A stretch of DNA of 64,000 bases from Halicephalobus mephisto. Taxonomy: Eukaryota > Nematoda > Chromadorea > Rhabditida > Panagrolaimidae. The notes below the pieces were generated by a model. That model was not told the origin of the DNA. It saw nothing but the letters and a program-made list of their open reading frames with translations, and did not search any database. Positions 11,485 through 22,159 of this stretch are shown piece by piece (the stretch's first letter is position 1; every line of letters starts with the position of its first letter). Both the position numbers and the translations under genes were made by a program. The DNA lies in contig SWDT01000012.1 in NCBI GenBank assembly GCA_009193035.1, positions 558,001 to 622,000 of the forward strand. Reading direction: 5' to 3'.

Positions 11485-12507
11485 TCAATAAACATCGACT
11501 TGGGTGGTCAATGAATGTTTAAACAAAACAAATTTACTTAATACAAAAGCTCTGTAAGGTTTGATACTAAAGACGATCACGATGTTACCCGTAACAGGAA
11601 AAGACCAAATTATCATCATTGAAAAATAATAAACATAACCTGAAGAAAAGTTGAAAATAGACATAGCTATAATAGAGATCATCGGAAACAAAACACAACA
11701 AACTATTGTTAACAGTTGGAAAGTAATACTTCTGAACAGCATTTTATTTGTTTCTCTTGTTTTTTGAGAGAACTTAGAAGAATACTGTCTATGAGAATAT
11801 ATACAAAGAAAATAAAAAACAAGAAGGACTGCAAAATAACTAACAATGATGATAACTATACATGGTCCTAAGATTTTGTAAATGTCAGGATTGAGTTGAG
11901 CAAGACTTGGTTGAAATTTCAGCAATTCTTTTCCATTAATTATGCTGGACAATATTATTTTATTAGTTAATTCGGGTTCATAGAATGAATCAAATGCAAA
12001 AGCAAAGACAAAAACCATGACCGATGCAACAGCAAAGATCAAGAATATGCCGTAAATATAAGTTTTAGGGTTTTTGAAAAAGTTATACATGGTGATCGAT
12101 CCACTCATGGTCATGGCGAAATACCTCTCTATTAGCATGATTAGAAAAAAGCTCATGATGCCGAATCCACTTACTAGAACTCCACAAAGAAGAAACTTCG
12201 ATATGACTATGTTCATCGGACTTAGAAATCCTCTAGGATAGATGATCATGAAATAAGGAATATAAATTGGCTTGTACAGTAATATGAACAATTCTACGCC
12301 GGTATTTGAGGTAGTATAGCAGAGTAAATATATCTTAAACTTTGTCATGAACACTGGACTCTTAAAGAAGATGATGAGGAATACAATAATGGATGAAAGT
12401 ACACCGATGAACCCAATGATGGACATGATGGGGACAAATACATCAGCGATATCTTTGTTGTAGACGTCTTTTAATTCTACAATCTTCGGAAAATTGATCT
12501 TGGACAT
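11485..12507 (-). CDS. 7TM chemoreceptor, Str superfamily (Srh/Sri-like)
   Basis: One exon of 340 residues with seven hydrophobic segments. The first reads IMSIIGFIGVLSSIIVFLII. An IERYFAM motif lies at the end of the third segment. The sixth is preceded by KTRETNKMLFRSITFQLLTI, and the last is followed by SIKPYRAFV. This plan, with an Asn-Thr-Met-rich helix 6 entry and a Lys-Pro-Tyr-Arg after helix 7, is typical of the nematode Srh/Sri families, which act in ciliated sensory neurons. Subfamily assignment is tentative. Most relatives have several introns; the absence of introns here is unusual. Its start is the ATG at 12507. Confidence 0.8.
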   Translation of the reverse strand: MSKINFPKIVELKDVYNKDIADVFVPIMSIIGFIGVLSSIIVFLIIFFKSPVFMTKFKIYLLCYTTSNTGVELFILLYKPIYIPYFMIIYPRGFLSPMNIVISKFLLCGVLVSGFGIMSFFLIMLIERYFAMTMSGSITMYNFFKNPKTYIYGIFLIFAVASVMVFVFAFAFDSFYEPELTNKIILSSIINGKELLKFQPSLAQLNPDIYKILGPCIVIIIVSYFAVLLVFYFLCIYSHRQYSSKFSQKTRETNKMLFRSITFQLLTIVCCVLFPMISIIAMSIFNFSSGYVYYFSMMIIWSFPVTGNIVIVFSIKPYRAFVLSKFVLFKHSLTTQVDVY

Positions 12508-14323
12508 TTGAGTAAAAATGAATTAATGAGGTTAAAAAAGTAGTATACAGGTGAAATTTACATGTTAGAGTTGTAGGCACAAAGATCAAAGTTAAACCGC
12601 AAACGGCCTAGACAGAATGCCCAAAGCTCCGCCCAGTTAGCCGACGCCTGGAAGGCGAGACTAAAGTGTTAGAGAGTCAGTTTTTGAGAAAATCCAACTC
12701 CAACCTGGTCCGAGTTTGACTTTGATTAAATAAGGATCTTTCTTCTCTTTGTTCTATGCTTATGTTAAGATAAACAAGCTTAATTGATAATGGTAAGAAC
12801 CAACAGTTTTCCGCCTAATCATGGAGCTCCTAAGATGTCACACCATCGACATCCAATCAATAACACATCCCCAACACTATAGAGTTAATAAAACACAATT
12901 TAAAAACCAACCTTCATTACTTTGATTTCTTATTTATATAGTCATGGTAATAACCACAATTACCCCTTATTTGAACGACAACTAGCCGCAATACAGTAAT
13001 CAAAAATTAGATCTTGAATATAAATTAAGAATTAGATGTTGACTGTAAAAGTACAAATATAATATTTTTTGAAAAAATCGAGAGTTTAGATCATAAATAA
13101 CAGTTTTATTTCTTACTCAAATTTCGCACATATAATCATTTGGAGACAAGATTACAAGATATCGTGATCTGTGTTTTCGAGATCATCAGATATTTGACTG
13201 TAACATATTATATCCTCTTCATTATGGAATTTAATTCTGAATCTAACAATATGTTACTTCTTTGAATGAAATTTGAAAAAGCTATAATTCAGAAATAGTT
13301 TCGAAAACCAGTTTTTTAAAATGTTTTACCTTTTATCCAATTTATTTAATAAACTGGAATAACAAATCCTAAATCCTAATCGAATTTTGCATTAGACAAC
13401 GGAAAATTTTTGAAAAATCTTTCGACAGATGGGGAACAAACATGGCAGAACTTCCACTTTGATTTCTTCGCAGTTGGACCAATTTGGTGAGAAATCGTAA
13501 AGCACATAGCGACCGATATATAATGAAAAACTCCTATCTGACATCAGTTTTGCTCACATCAATGAAGTGAAAAGAGAAATATTTTTAGAAACTGATTTTT
13601 GGTATAATTTTCCAATTACAATTCGTTTAAATCGCATTAAAACGACATTAATCCGTATATAGTTGGATTAAAATTCACCACCAAATAATATGTAACATGC
13701 TGGGGTTAAATCCGAAACCATCAGAAGATGTAAACCTTATTATTTCGCAGTCTGCTCTTCATATCATTATAGGCACAAGATGAGTTTTCACTTCAACACA
13801 TTTGCCGTTAAACCCTTTGATTTTCTCGAAAAATTCGTTATATGAAATAAATTTTAACTTCAAATTTCGGAATTACATTTGGTTTCGGATTTGTTGAACT
13901 ATTAGGATATTTGTTAAAATCTTTCTTAGCTTATTGAATTCGAAATGGCTGTCAGATCAGGAGCACTTCCATAATTTCTCCAACATAAATTTTTTTACTT
14001 TTTAATAATATTGAAAATTGACATCTATGCATCAACGAAACTGTGTAATACCAGAAATATCATGTAGAAATGTTGCCACGCCCCGAGAATGAACTGGTAA
14101 AGGGTACACAATACCAAATGCGCCAAACAGAATGCTGTTGGTATAAACCGTTTTACCTCATTCTTACTCCCATCATCATTACCATAGTTCTTGTTTTTTT
14201 ATAGTATTATAGCTCCTTATTCTTCTTATATTTATATCGTAATATTATCATATACGAGCATACTAATAAAAAAGCAAATTAACCTGCTTCTCTACTTCTC
14301 TATCTTTACCATTCATTATAAAA
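12508..14323. other. intergenic DNA upstream of the chemoreceptor
   Basis: Apart from the dispersed repeat at 12572-12847, the region is AT-rich and non-coding as far as I can see. It separates the chemoreceptor from the palindromic gene pair. Confidence 0.45.
12572..12847 (+). repeat. dispersed repeat family R1, copy 1
   Basis: About 275 bp starting TGTAGGCACAAAGATC and ending near AGATGTC..CCATC. It is clearly related, in the same orientation, to 25523-25797. Shared blocks include GCCGACGCCTG, CTAAAGTGTTAGAGAGTCAG, TTGTTCTATGCTTATGTTAA and CCAACAGTTTTC. It is more GC-rich than its surroundings. No clear terminal repeats or target duplication were found, so the class is open. Confidence 0.75.
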
Positions 14324-14441
14324 ATTTAATTTCAGAATTAAATAGTTTTAATAATTCATGGAATAATAAAGTCAACGTTTGTGTGGAAGAATTGCTGCAG
14401 ATTAGTTTATTAGAAAAGTAATTTACAAAGGTAATTTACAA

Positions 14442-15008
14442 TTAGAGGTTGAGGATGTTACCGAGAGAAACAAGTCCGAGGATTGAAGGGATTTCGATGT
14501 TGAGGGCCTTCGTCAGAATTTCAACTAAGGATTTGAGCAGATCGTCAAGGACATTCTTCAGTTCCAGGATTTCGTTCAAGCCCTCTTCTCCAAGGTTCTT
14601 GAACTTCTCCAACAGGTTCTTCAGTTCATTTTCGATTTCATTCAGAGATTCGTCGGTCTTCTTCAGGATTTCAGCCACTTCTGAGGCCAAGTCACTTCCG
14701 ATCTCTTCAATCTTCGCGATCAAGTCCTTCTTCGTCTCCTCCAAGAGCTTCACGATGTCAGCGTTAGTCTTCTGGAGTTCTTCCAGAATAGTCGAGAGGG
14801 GAATGTCGGTGGCTGATTCCAGGAGTTCCTTGATCTCGTCCGGGATTTCCTTGACTTCTTCAAGCAAGTCAATGGGAAGAATGATTTCGAGTAGACCCTT
14901 GACGATTTCCAACTCCTGTACATCGAGAGAAGTTCCGATGTTGATTCCGAGGCTGAGAGCAGAGGAGGCTCCGAGGAAGCAGACGAGAACGAAGATTTTA
15001 GAGAACAT
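14442..15008 (-). CDS. secreted amphipathic helical protein, copy 1 of an inverted pair
   Basis: 188 residues, single exon. Residues 1-18 (MFSKIFVLVCFLGASSALS) form a signal peptide. The mature part lacks Cys and is almost wholly charged amphipathic helix with Leu/Ile at heptad-like positions and many Glu-Lys pairs, for example LLEETKKDLIAKIEEIGSDL and LKNVLDDLLKSLVEIL. The C-terminus is hydrophobic (IPSILGLVSLGNILNL). Codon use is strongly biased to C/G-ending codons (CTC, AAG, GAG), pointing to high expression. A TATAAAAG box lies about 40 bp upstream. I do not recognise the family; lipid binding would fit the helices but is speculation. It differs from copy 2 only by Thr for Ser in VEIL(T/S)KAL. 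Confidence 0.85.
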   Translation of the reverse strand: MFSKIFVLVCFLGASSALSLGINIGTSLDVQELEIVKGLLEIILPIDLLEEVKEIPDEIKELLESATDIPLSTILEELQKTNADIVKLLEETKKDLIAKIEEIGSDLASEVAEILKKTDESLNEIENELKNLLEKFKNLGEEGLNEILELKNVLDDLLKSLVEILTKALNIEIPSILGLVSLGNILNL

Positions 15009-15040
15009 TTTGGATTCTGATTTGGTGTTCAGTGGAGTCC

Positions 15041-15049
15041 CCTTTTATA
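15041..15049 (-). promoter_or_regulatory. TATA box of helical protein copy 1
   Basis: TATAAAAGG on the minus strand, ending 32 bp before the ATG at 15008. The same box at the same spacing serves the mirror copy. Strong TATA boxes are uncommon before nematode housekeeping genes and suit abundant tissue-specific expression. Confidence 0.75.
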
Positions 15050-15949
15050 TCCATTCGGAGGGGAGATGATCTTGCTGAAGTGACCACAAAACATCTCTGT
15101 TCGAGATTGTGATTAATGTATTCCTCTAATCTGACGACAAAAGTTGCCAAACAATCTGATTTGCACCGACGTTGCAGCTTCGCCAGATTAGTATATGCAT
15201 AATCGTTGAACAGCTCTTGATTGAAACCAATGACCACGACTTACTGTCGATCGTAACACTATCAAGCTCTACTCTCAATTTGAACATTACAAGTAGTTGT
15301 TTGAAAATATTGAATAAATCAGAATATCTCTGAACAAATATAGTTAACAAAGTACTTGAATTTAGGCGAAAACTGATTAACTAGATAGTGGTAATGAGTT
15401 ACTACATAAATCGAAATCAATTTCATTTTTAATTTATTAATACATATCTTTCAAACTTTATTTGAGTTTTTGTGCATATATGTATCATTGATTTGTTCTT
15501 CGAATAATATACTTTCGTTCTTATTATTGATTATGACAATTATGAACAATTTAATTTGTTGAGAATTAAGTAAAAATTTAATCATAAAAATGTCTTCAAA
15601 AAATTCACCAAAGCTCTTAGAATATTTCAGACTCAAAACAACTCCTGGAATAATCTGTAATAAAAATTCCTCAAATCCGTGCCACGACAATTCATAATTT
15701 TCATCTCTATTTCTATCACAGTATGATTCCATAAAAAAGTTATTCTCAATGAACAGTACATGGCCGTACTAGGTTCTATCAAGAGCTGTTCAACGATCAT
15801 GCATATATTATCTCTCCAAGCTGCAACGTCGGTGCAAATCAGATTGTTTGGCAACTTTTTGTCGTCAGATTAGAGGAATACATTAATCACAATCTCGAAC
15901 AGAGGTGTTTTGTGGTCACTTCAGCGAAATCATCTCCCCTCCAAATGGA

Positions 15950-15958
15950 TATAAAAGG
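15950..15958 (+). promoter_or_regulatory. TATA box of helical protein copy 2
   Basis: TATAAAAGG 32 bp before the ATG at 15991, the mirror image of the box at 15041-15049. Confidence 0.75.
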
Positions 15959-15990
15959 AGACTCCACCGAACACCAAATCAGAATCCAAA

Positions 15991-16557
15991 ATGTTCTCTA
16001 AAATCTTCGTTCTCGTCTGCTTCCTCGGAGCCTCCTCTGCTCTCAGCCTCGGAATCAACATCGGAACTTCTCTCGATGTACAGGAGTTGGAAATCGTCAA
16101 GGGTCTACTCGAAATCATTCTTCCCATTGACTTGCTTGAAGAAGTCAAGGAAATCCCGGACGAGATCAAGGAACTCCTGGAATCAGCCACCGACATTCCC
16201 CTCTCGACTATTCTGGAGGAACTCCAGAAGACTAACGCTGACATCGTGAAGCTCTTGGAGGAGACGAAGAAGGACTTGATCGCGAAGATTGAAGAGATCG
16301 GAAGTGACTTGGCCTCAGAAGTGGCTGAAATCCTGAAGAAGACCGACGAATCTCTGAATGAAATCGAAAATGAACTGAAGAACCTGTTGGAGAAGTTCAA
16401 GAACCTTGGAGAAGAGGGCTTGAACGAAATCCTGGAACTGAAGAATGTCCTCGACGATCTGCTCAAATCCTTAGTTGAAATTCTGAGCAAGGCCCTCAAC
16501 ATCGAAATCCCTTCAATCCTCGGACTTGTTTCTCTCGGTAACATCCTCAACCTCTAA
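15991..16557 (+). CDS. secreted amphipathic helical protein, copy 2 of an inverted pair
   Basis: 188 residues, identical to the minus-strand copy except Ser for Thr in VEILSKAL. The signal peptide, Cys-free helical body and hydrophobic C-terminus are the same. The two genes are divergent, with their start codons about 980 bp apart across the spacer. The reverse strand of the gene also shows a 206-codon open frame; it is an effect of codon bias and not taken as a gene. Confidence 0.85.
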   Translation: MFSKIFVLVCFLGASSALSLGINIGTSLDVQELEIVKGLLEIILPIDLLEEVKEIPDEIKELLESATDIPLSTILEELQKTNADIVKLLEETKKDLIAKIEEIGSDLASEVAEILKKTDESLNEIENELKNLLEKFKNLGEEGLNEILELKNVLDDLLKSLVEILSKALNIEIPSILGLVSLGNILNL

Positions 16558-16675
16558 TTGTAAATTATCTTTGTAAATTACTTTTCTAATAAACTAATCT
16601 GCAGCAATTCTTCCACACAAACGTTGACTTTATTATTCCATGAATTATTAAAACTAATTAATTCTGAAATTAAAT

Positions 16676-17370
16676 TCTTGAAATAGAAAGATAAGTTTTT
16701 GAATTTGTTTTCAATAATCAAAAAATAATTGGTGAGAAATTGCACAATTATCTTTTATTTTATAAATATTCCAAACTTTTCGAATGAACTCCCTCATTTG
16801 TAAGTTTGCGATACTATCAAGAACTGCTATAAAGAGTATCAATACACTCAATCGAATATATTTAGAAACTATGTCATTATTTCCTTGAATTTATGAGATA
16901 AAAGGTTTCATATAAGGAATTTATTAAAAAATAATAATTTTAAATATTGCATTGGATTCGAAAGTGGGTAACTGCTGGATCAATTTATAGCTGCCACATC
17001 TCTCCACAAATGTCCAAAGTATGTGTGAAAAGTACTTACACTAATTAATTACATTCTTTACTTTTTTTGCACTTTTCATGCTGTCTTACTTTCATAAAAA
17101 CTATCATTTATTTATCTTTCCTCATTTGCGCATATTTCTTAAGTTCGAACTATGGTTCAAGATGAATCTGTTTCATCAAATGCTGTTGATATTTGAAAAT
17201 AATTATCAATTGTGACATCAAAGACTGAGTACTTCGAGAGCTGTCGTGAATACTCGTCATTAGACCTGTTATCAAAGAATTAAAGACGTGGGTGCATTTC
17301 TTTTAGTGATAATTCTGACTATATTCATCATTTTTGAAGGAATTGTTTTAGAGTACTTTGTTTTGTGAGA
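16676..17370. other. intergenic DNA
   Basis: AT-rich and without recognisable features until a TTGTTTTAG acceptor at 17351, twenty bases before the next start codon. Confidence 0.45.
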
Positions 17371-19391
17371 ATGTTTTGGTTGTTCGGTCGTGAATGTAAA
17401 GTTGGATGGGGATATCATTACTCATCGGGGCAATTGAATCGCATTGAAGGAAATCCTCCTGATTATCAATCAATTGAAGGGAATTCTTCGTTTATTGCTT
17501 CTCCTTCTACTATAACATGTGGCAATCCACCCATACTTGTAAGTCTCACATATTTTTGACTCATAAACAAGAAAGCAACAACAAACATTTCAGAACTTGA
17601 CAGAATTGATCGAAGAGAGATGCAGGAAGTATCTCGACTTCTGTCTTCTTTTTGATGAGCAGGAATATTGGATAACTCATTGCTGTATCTACAGAAAATT
17701 TGACGATTCTGAACAATTTTTACAATATCCACAAAATTCCGATTGGTATGTCAATACAGTTTTCCACGGTATCGAATTGAGAATCATTTTCCCGAAACAA
17801 GGTCTTCCAAATAATTCACAGAAGGTTAGGGATTGAGATTAAAGATCGGATTTTATTTTATAATTTGTAGGTTGAAGACTTGCTTGATAGCAGAAATCTC
17901 GATGACGCTCAAAAGCAAATTTCCTGCAAAGTATTGATTAATTTTGATGAAGTGAGAGAAATGGCACTGGAAGAATTGCTTCAGTATATAAAAAAGTTGA
18001 AAAGTGGAGAGGATTCTCTATCTGATATTCCTATTTCTTTTGGTGTGAAATCATTGTATAATCTTTCCTACAAACCCATTACCATTACTAAGTCTCAAAA
18101 ACTCAACCAATTTCTCCATCATCTCTACTATATCTTCAGAAAGACTGAAATCAAACTTGAGAAAGAAGGGTATTCAAATATTGTCGATGCTCTGAGACTA
18201 AAAGAGGAATTACCACTTCTTCAAGAGGCCAAAAATGCCTACAGATTGATAGACAAATCCAACTTTCCAGAAATGTACCCGGTAATTAAACAACTATTTT
18301 GTTGTTATGTGAAATACGTCAAGGATTCACTAGACAGATATATTGATATTACCGAAGGAGATCGTCTTCCAGGAACTATAGATGAGTTAAAAAACGTGCT
18401 TCAAGAGCTTAATAATGGGAACTCAAAAATGTACATTGGTAGTTGCCCAGGATATGAACATGCCATTGAGCAACTTCGTCAAACGAAAAAATTCAAGGAT
18501 TGGAATATTGTTGAAAATGACAAAAATAACCAACCCTTTATTTGTCTAATTGTTGAAAAAGTCCTATTTGGTTTTGTAGATATGGAAGGAGCTATACATA
18601 CAGAAATCCCGAAAGATGCACTTCCTGTTACACGAGAATGTCCTACAGGTTGCACTAACGAATCCCGAAAATGGATATGTAGAGAATGTGGAGATTTCGT
18701 TTTGATCAAGGATTTGATTCTGTACTGTTCTTGTGGTTCAAAAAATTTCGAAGACATATTACTTATCTGTGTTCACGAAAGTCATCGTAAATGCAATGCA
18801 CAAGAATCTTCAGTGCTTATCACTCCTGCTGGATATGACCATGTTCTTCAAAAGCTTCGTCGGTCAAGCAAATACGCTACAATACATGTAATCGAAGATG
18901 CCGAAGCACATGAACCCTATATCAGAGAACCAAGTGAAGAGAAGCATATTTTCGGATTTGTCGACATGAGTGGGGCTGATCCTGGGGAATTACCGGAAAA
19001 TCGCTCATTATTAGAGATAGAATGTCCATTAGAATGCAATAATAACTCCAGAAGATGGATTTGTACGACATGTGGGGATTTCGTCTCCTACAGCAACTGG
19101 GTCCTGTATTGTTCTTGTGGATCGAAAAAATTTAAGGAGAAATTATTATCTTGTCACCATCTTATTCATAAAAGCGAGTTGTCTCCAGAAGTCAGATCAC
19201 TCATAATTCAACTCCAGAAGATTACTCTCAGAGCAACTGATATTGATCCCAAAATCCCTGAGACTATTCAAGTTCTCTCAACTTCTACTGACAAAAATAC
19301 AATCATTAGAACTGTCAGAGGATTAAAAGGACCCTTTGACGGCGACACCCAACATCTTATTGAGCAAATTGTCAGTGATTTTGAGTCTTAA
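17371..19391 (+). CDS. uncharacterised protein with two Cys-rich zinc-finger-like modules
   Basis: Exons 17371-17538, 17594-17824 and 17871-19391, all phase 0, give 639 residues. The ATG follows an acceptor-like TTGTTTTAG. The N-terminal 270 residues have no motif I know. Then comes an internal duplication of about 135 residues. Each unit has a Y-(E/D)-H-x-(I/L)-x-(Q/K)-L-R segment, a (L/I)FGFVDM segment, and a Cys module of the form C-P-x2-C-x8-C-x2-C-G-D-F-V, YCSCG, then C and H (first unit about 18640-18800, second about 19022-19176). The pattern looks like a metal-binding domain; I have a weak memory of similar modules in nematode and fungal proteins called DUF8206. No membrane span or signal peptide is seen. 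Function unknown. Confidence 0.75.
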
Positions 19392-19611
19392 TTTACGTTG
19401 ATACACTTTGAGTGCTTCGTTTTCAGCGGTTAATACTTTAGAAGATACACAGACAATATTGATTGTTTATTGTTTAAATTTCGAGGGGAAATCATAAAAA
19501 AGTTAAAATTATAATTACTTTGTCGATTCATTTTAAAAGTCAAATAAAAAATTGAACCAAATTAGGAATAGTTCGAAAATTAATCCGTGTTCATTGTCCT
19601 AAAAAGTAACC

Positions 19612-19731
19612 TGGTGGAAGTGGGGTTCGAACCCACGCCCTCATTCGAGGACCAGAATGCTCAGTCAGTTCGCGCAACGTTAGAATCGCCACCCTTAAGT
19701 CTGGCGCCTTAGACCACTCGGCCATTCCACC
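19612..19731 (-). tRNA. tRNA-Leu (anticodon UAA) with intron
   Basis: Folding by eye gives acceptor stem GGTGGAA/TTCCACC, D arm GCCGAGTGGTCTAAGGC, anticodon stem CCAGA/TCTGG with loop C-T-TAA-G-T, a type II long variable arm CCTC-GAAT-GAGG, and T arm GTGGG-TTCGAAC-CCCAC. An intron of about 36 nt (19658-19693) interrupts the loop after position 37, the canonical place. The minus-strand internal promoter boxes are intact. Confidence 0.93.
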
Positions 19732-19959
19732 ACGTCCGCCCGGCTTCTCAAAACTATACATATCGATGAAATAATTATAAAAAAATCACAATTTATGTAA
19801 ATGAGCTGCCAACAAAAGCTCATTGATAAACGAGATTTGTTATTTCATTTGTAAAACTACCGGTTTATTGACAGGAACAAGAAAACTGGGGACCAAGAAC
19901 TAACAATAAGCAACTATTACGGAAATAGAATCATTCGATTAGTTTTTTAAATCAAAAAA

Positions 19960-21420
19960 ATAAACAAGTTATGATAGAATTCAAAAGATCTTTGAAATTA
20001 CTTTGAAACACTACTGAGATCGAGAATTTTAATAAGTTATAAGTAACCAAAAGAATAGATTAGTCAGCTAGTAGTACTGGTTTTCGATTGCTTTTTGTTG
20101 TACACTTTGGAAATTCTTCTGTTTTGTTGTATCTCATTGTTTTTGTTATTATTGTTTGGAGATCTGACTCGTTCTCTAATGGATATGACTAAACTTTTAA
20201 CTAACGGATGTTGTCGCAGAAAGCGAGAAGAATCCTAGCACGAAAACCCTTGAAATGCAGGAACTCAATTTGCGCGCCAAAAGCACCGGCAGAAACGAAG
20301 GAATTCAGAAACAACAATAGGGAACGAGACCAAGCTGCGAAGAGTTGTTCTTAACTATTTTGTATTGTTGACTGCTGGAATAAAGCAAAGAGTTAACAAC
20401 TGTCAATTAAGAGAATAGGTCAGATTTCCTTACAGATGTTCATAATAATGAAGGTGCAAAATTGAACAATATGAGAATTTAAGTTTTGAAAAGTGTACAG
20501 GGAATTACAATTGGTTCAAAGTTACAATGCCCAGGAATAACATCACTTTATTCCACAATGTATTGATGCATTTGTTAGCCACTTCAGCTGTTCACAAATT
20601 CCGCATTTCCCAACATCGATATTTAATTGCCGTCAAATTTTGATAAGTGCTGAGAACGAAGTGGTTGAAACCTCAAATTTCAAATCCCAAGTCAGAAATG
20701 GCGGTTGACCATAAGAATCCAGGATTCTTAAGTTTTAGTTCTGTATTTTACTGAAAGCAAACTTACTTTCCTTCTCTTTTTACATGTCTGTCTTTCGGTA
20801 TTTCCAACTTCTACTTGAAGACTAACTTTTAACGTCAGATCCCAAATATGCGGATTCGATATTCCACTAGAAATGAATTTCTAAAATTTAATGATGTTAC
20901 AAATTTTAAACTAACAATGAAGACCAAAATTATGTAGAATAACTTTTACTTTGATTTTTCAGTATTGCACTTATTTCTAAACTCGGATCCAGGTATATTC
21001 CAAAATTGAGGAATAATAAACCTAAACAAAAATAAAGCCACTGTTTGTCCCCCATGAATATTTGCTTTGGAGTTCTGCAAAAATGATAATAAAAAAGAAA
21101 AAGAGTAAGTTTCGTGCAAATGCCTCATAAACCTGTCAAAAGAGTTTTAACCATAGTTTAAATCTTTATCAGAAAACGTTTATTTCCATATCAAAGACGA
21201 CGTTACCTGTCAATCAAGGGACAAAATACATTGTTGAGTCACAAATATTGGAGATATTCTTCTATTTGTGGATACCGACCAAAAATCAAAAATCTTTTAC
21301 AATGCATCCCATTATTGCGAACATTAAAAACAGATTTTTACAAATCTTACTCAATGAGTCTTCAAATCATCTTGGGAATGTCCGAATAAATCCTTATCGG
21401 AAGAATTTAACTAACAGGGA
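19960..21420 (+). repeat. old segmental duplication, copy A
   Basis: Diverged but collinear with 27540-29010 in the same orientation. Anchors: GAAATTACTTTGAAACACTA (near 19996) against GGAAATTACTTTGACACACT; CATAATAATGAAG (20441) against CATAATAATAAG; and a CAAAGACGACGTTAC block (21193) against GACAAAGACGAAGTTACG. The collinearity is broken in copy A only by the solo LTR at 20212-20434. Limits are approximate. Confidence 0.65.
20212..20434. mobile_element. solo LTR, copy 1
   Basis: 223 bp beginning TGTCGCAGAAAGCGAG and ending TTCCTTACA, so it has the TG...CA ends of an LTR. The flanks are a perfect 5-bp duplication, GATGT, at 20207-20211 and 20435-20439. It is about 75-80% identical by eye to 35825-36046, which has its own target duplication. 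No internal retroelement sequence adjoins it, so it is most simply the product of LTR-LTR recombination. Superfamily unknown; 5-bp duplications occur in several. Confidence 0.9.
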
Positions 21421-21480
21421 ATTTTCAAGCATTCTTAGTTCGGTCTGTAGCTGTGAACATTTGATGGGTTCTTCGTGCTG
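21190..21480 (+). pseudogene. decayed gene fragment in duplicated segment A
   Basis: A broken frame is alignable to the copy at 28800-29060: IKDDVT..RDK, then a TGA, then ILLF, and further on RFLQILLNESSNHLGNVRI against ADYLRNFCHRLGTIRF. Stops and frame changes interrupt it. The parental family is not recognised. Confidence 0.4.
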
Positions 21481-22159
21481 AGTTCAGCTATCCTAACCTT
21501 CCTGAAAATACAAACATTTATTCCAAAACTTGCACTTTTCCTAAAATCTCATAACGGAGTGACATGTTTAGTAAAATAAGAGTTTGCTTGTTAGAATGAT
21601 CAGTCTTAGGTATCAGTTAATGAACCATCAACTTTTGCCAAAATTTTGTATTTGAGAACCAATTTTGCGGTTTTGTACCACTGCTAGACTAGCTTCTAAT
21701 TTCCTTTTATTGAAACTCATAATAATTAACCGAATTGTGCATTCATGAAAATCCCTTACTATCTACTATTTAGTTTCAGTAGACAATTGGATTCTCAAGA
21801 TCCGTTTTAATCTTGCTGTGTGATGCCTGGATCACCTGAAAACAGTCGAAAAATTGTTTGATTCTTTAAAGAATATCAAACGAGATTAAAAATCACTATT
21901 TCTTCATCAAAAAAGTCCTGTCAGTTTTAAGTGTTATCGTCATTTTATTTCCGTGGAAATGTTTCAAAACAGGTAGATCATTATCAATTATAACTGTGAA
22001 CTCAAAGATTCCATATAATAAAATGATTTTTTACCGGAACTTCAGATCAACATCATATGACATACTTGGAGAATTTCTATCTTAGTTTCCAAGGTACGGA
22101 AATCTGTGATTGACATGTCAGCTAGTGATCAAAGACCTCACTCACTTTATTACAATATA

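Larger units (their letters stand above)
14324..15228 (-). repeat. left arm of a 2.35-kb inverted repeat
   Basis: About 905 bp that match the reverse complement of 15771-16675. The arm covers a whole gene (14442-15008) with its promoter and 3' UTR. A spacer of about 540 bp separates the arms. The coding part differs at only two adjacent bases, whereas the outer promoter part is visibly more divergent. Confidence 0.9.
15771..16675 (+). repeat. right arm of the 2.35-kb inverted repeat
   Basis: Mirror of 14324-15228. It includes promoter, coding region, poly(A) signal AATAAA (16588-16593) and about 80 bp of downstream sequence. Confidence 0.9.

Noticed and set aside
12572..12847. R1 repeat as another solo LTR
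   Set aside because: It starts with TG, but the copies do not share a CA end and no matching 5-bp flanks were found in either copy.
14449..15069. 206-codon open frame antisense to the helical protein copy 1 (and its mirror at 15930-16550)
   Set aside because: It is produced by the codon bias of the sense gene. The sense frame has a signal peptide, TATA box and poly(A) signal; the antisense product is Ser/Arg-rich noise.
21248..21481. Plus-strand 77-codon frame as a functional gene
   Set aside because: Its homologue in the duplicated segment is broken differently and an in-frame stop lies just upstream, so it is treated as a relic.
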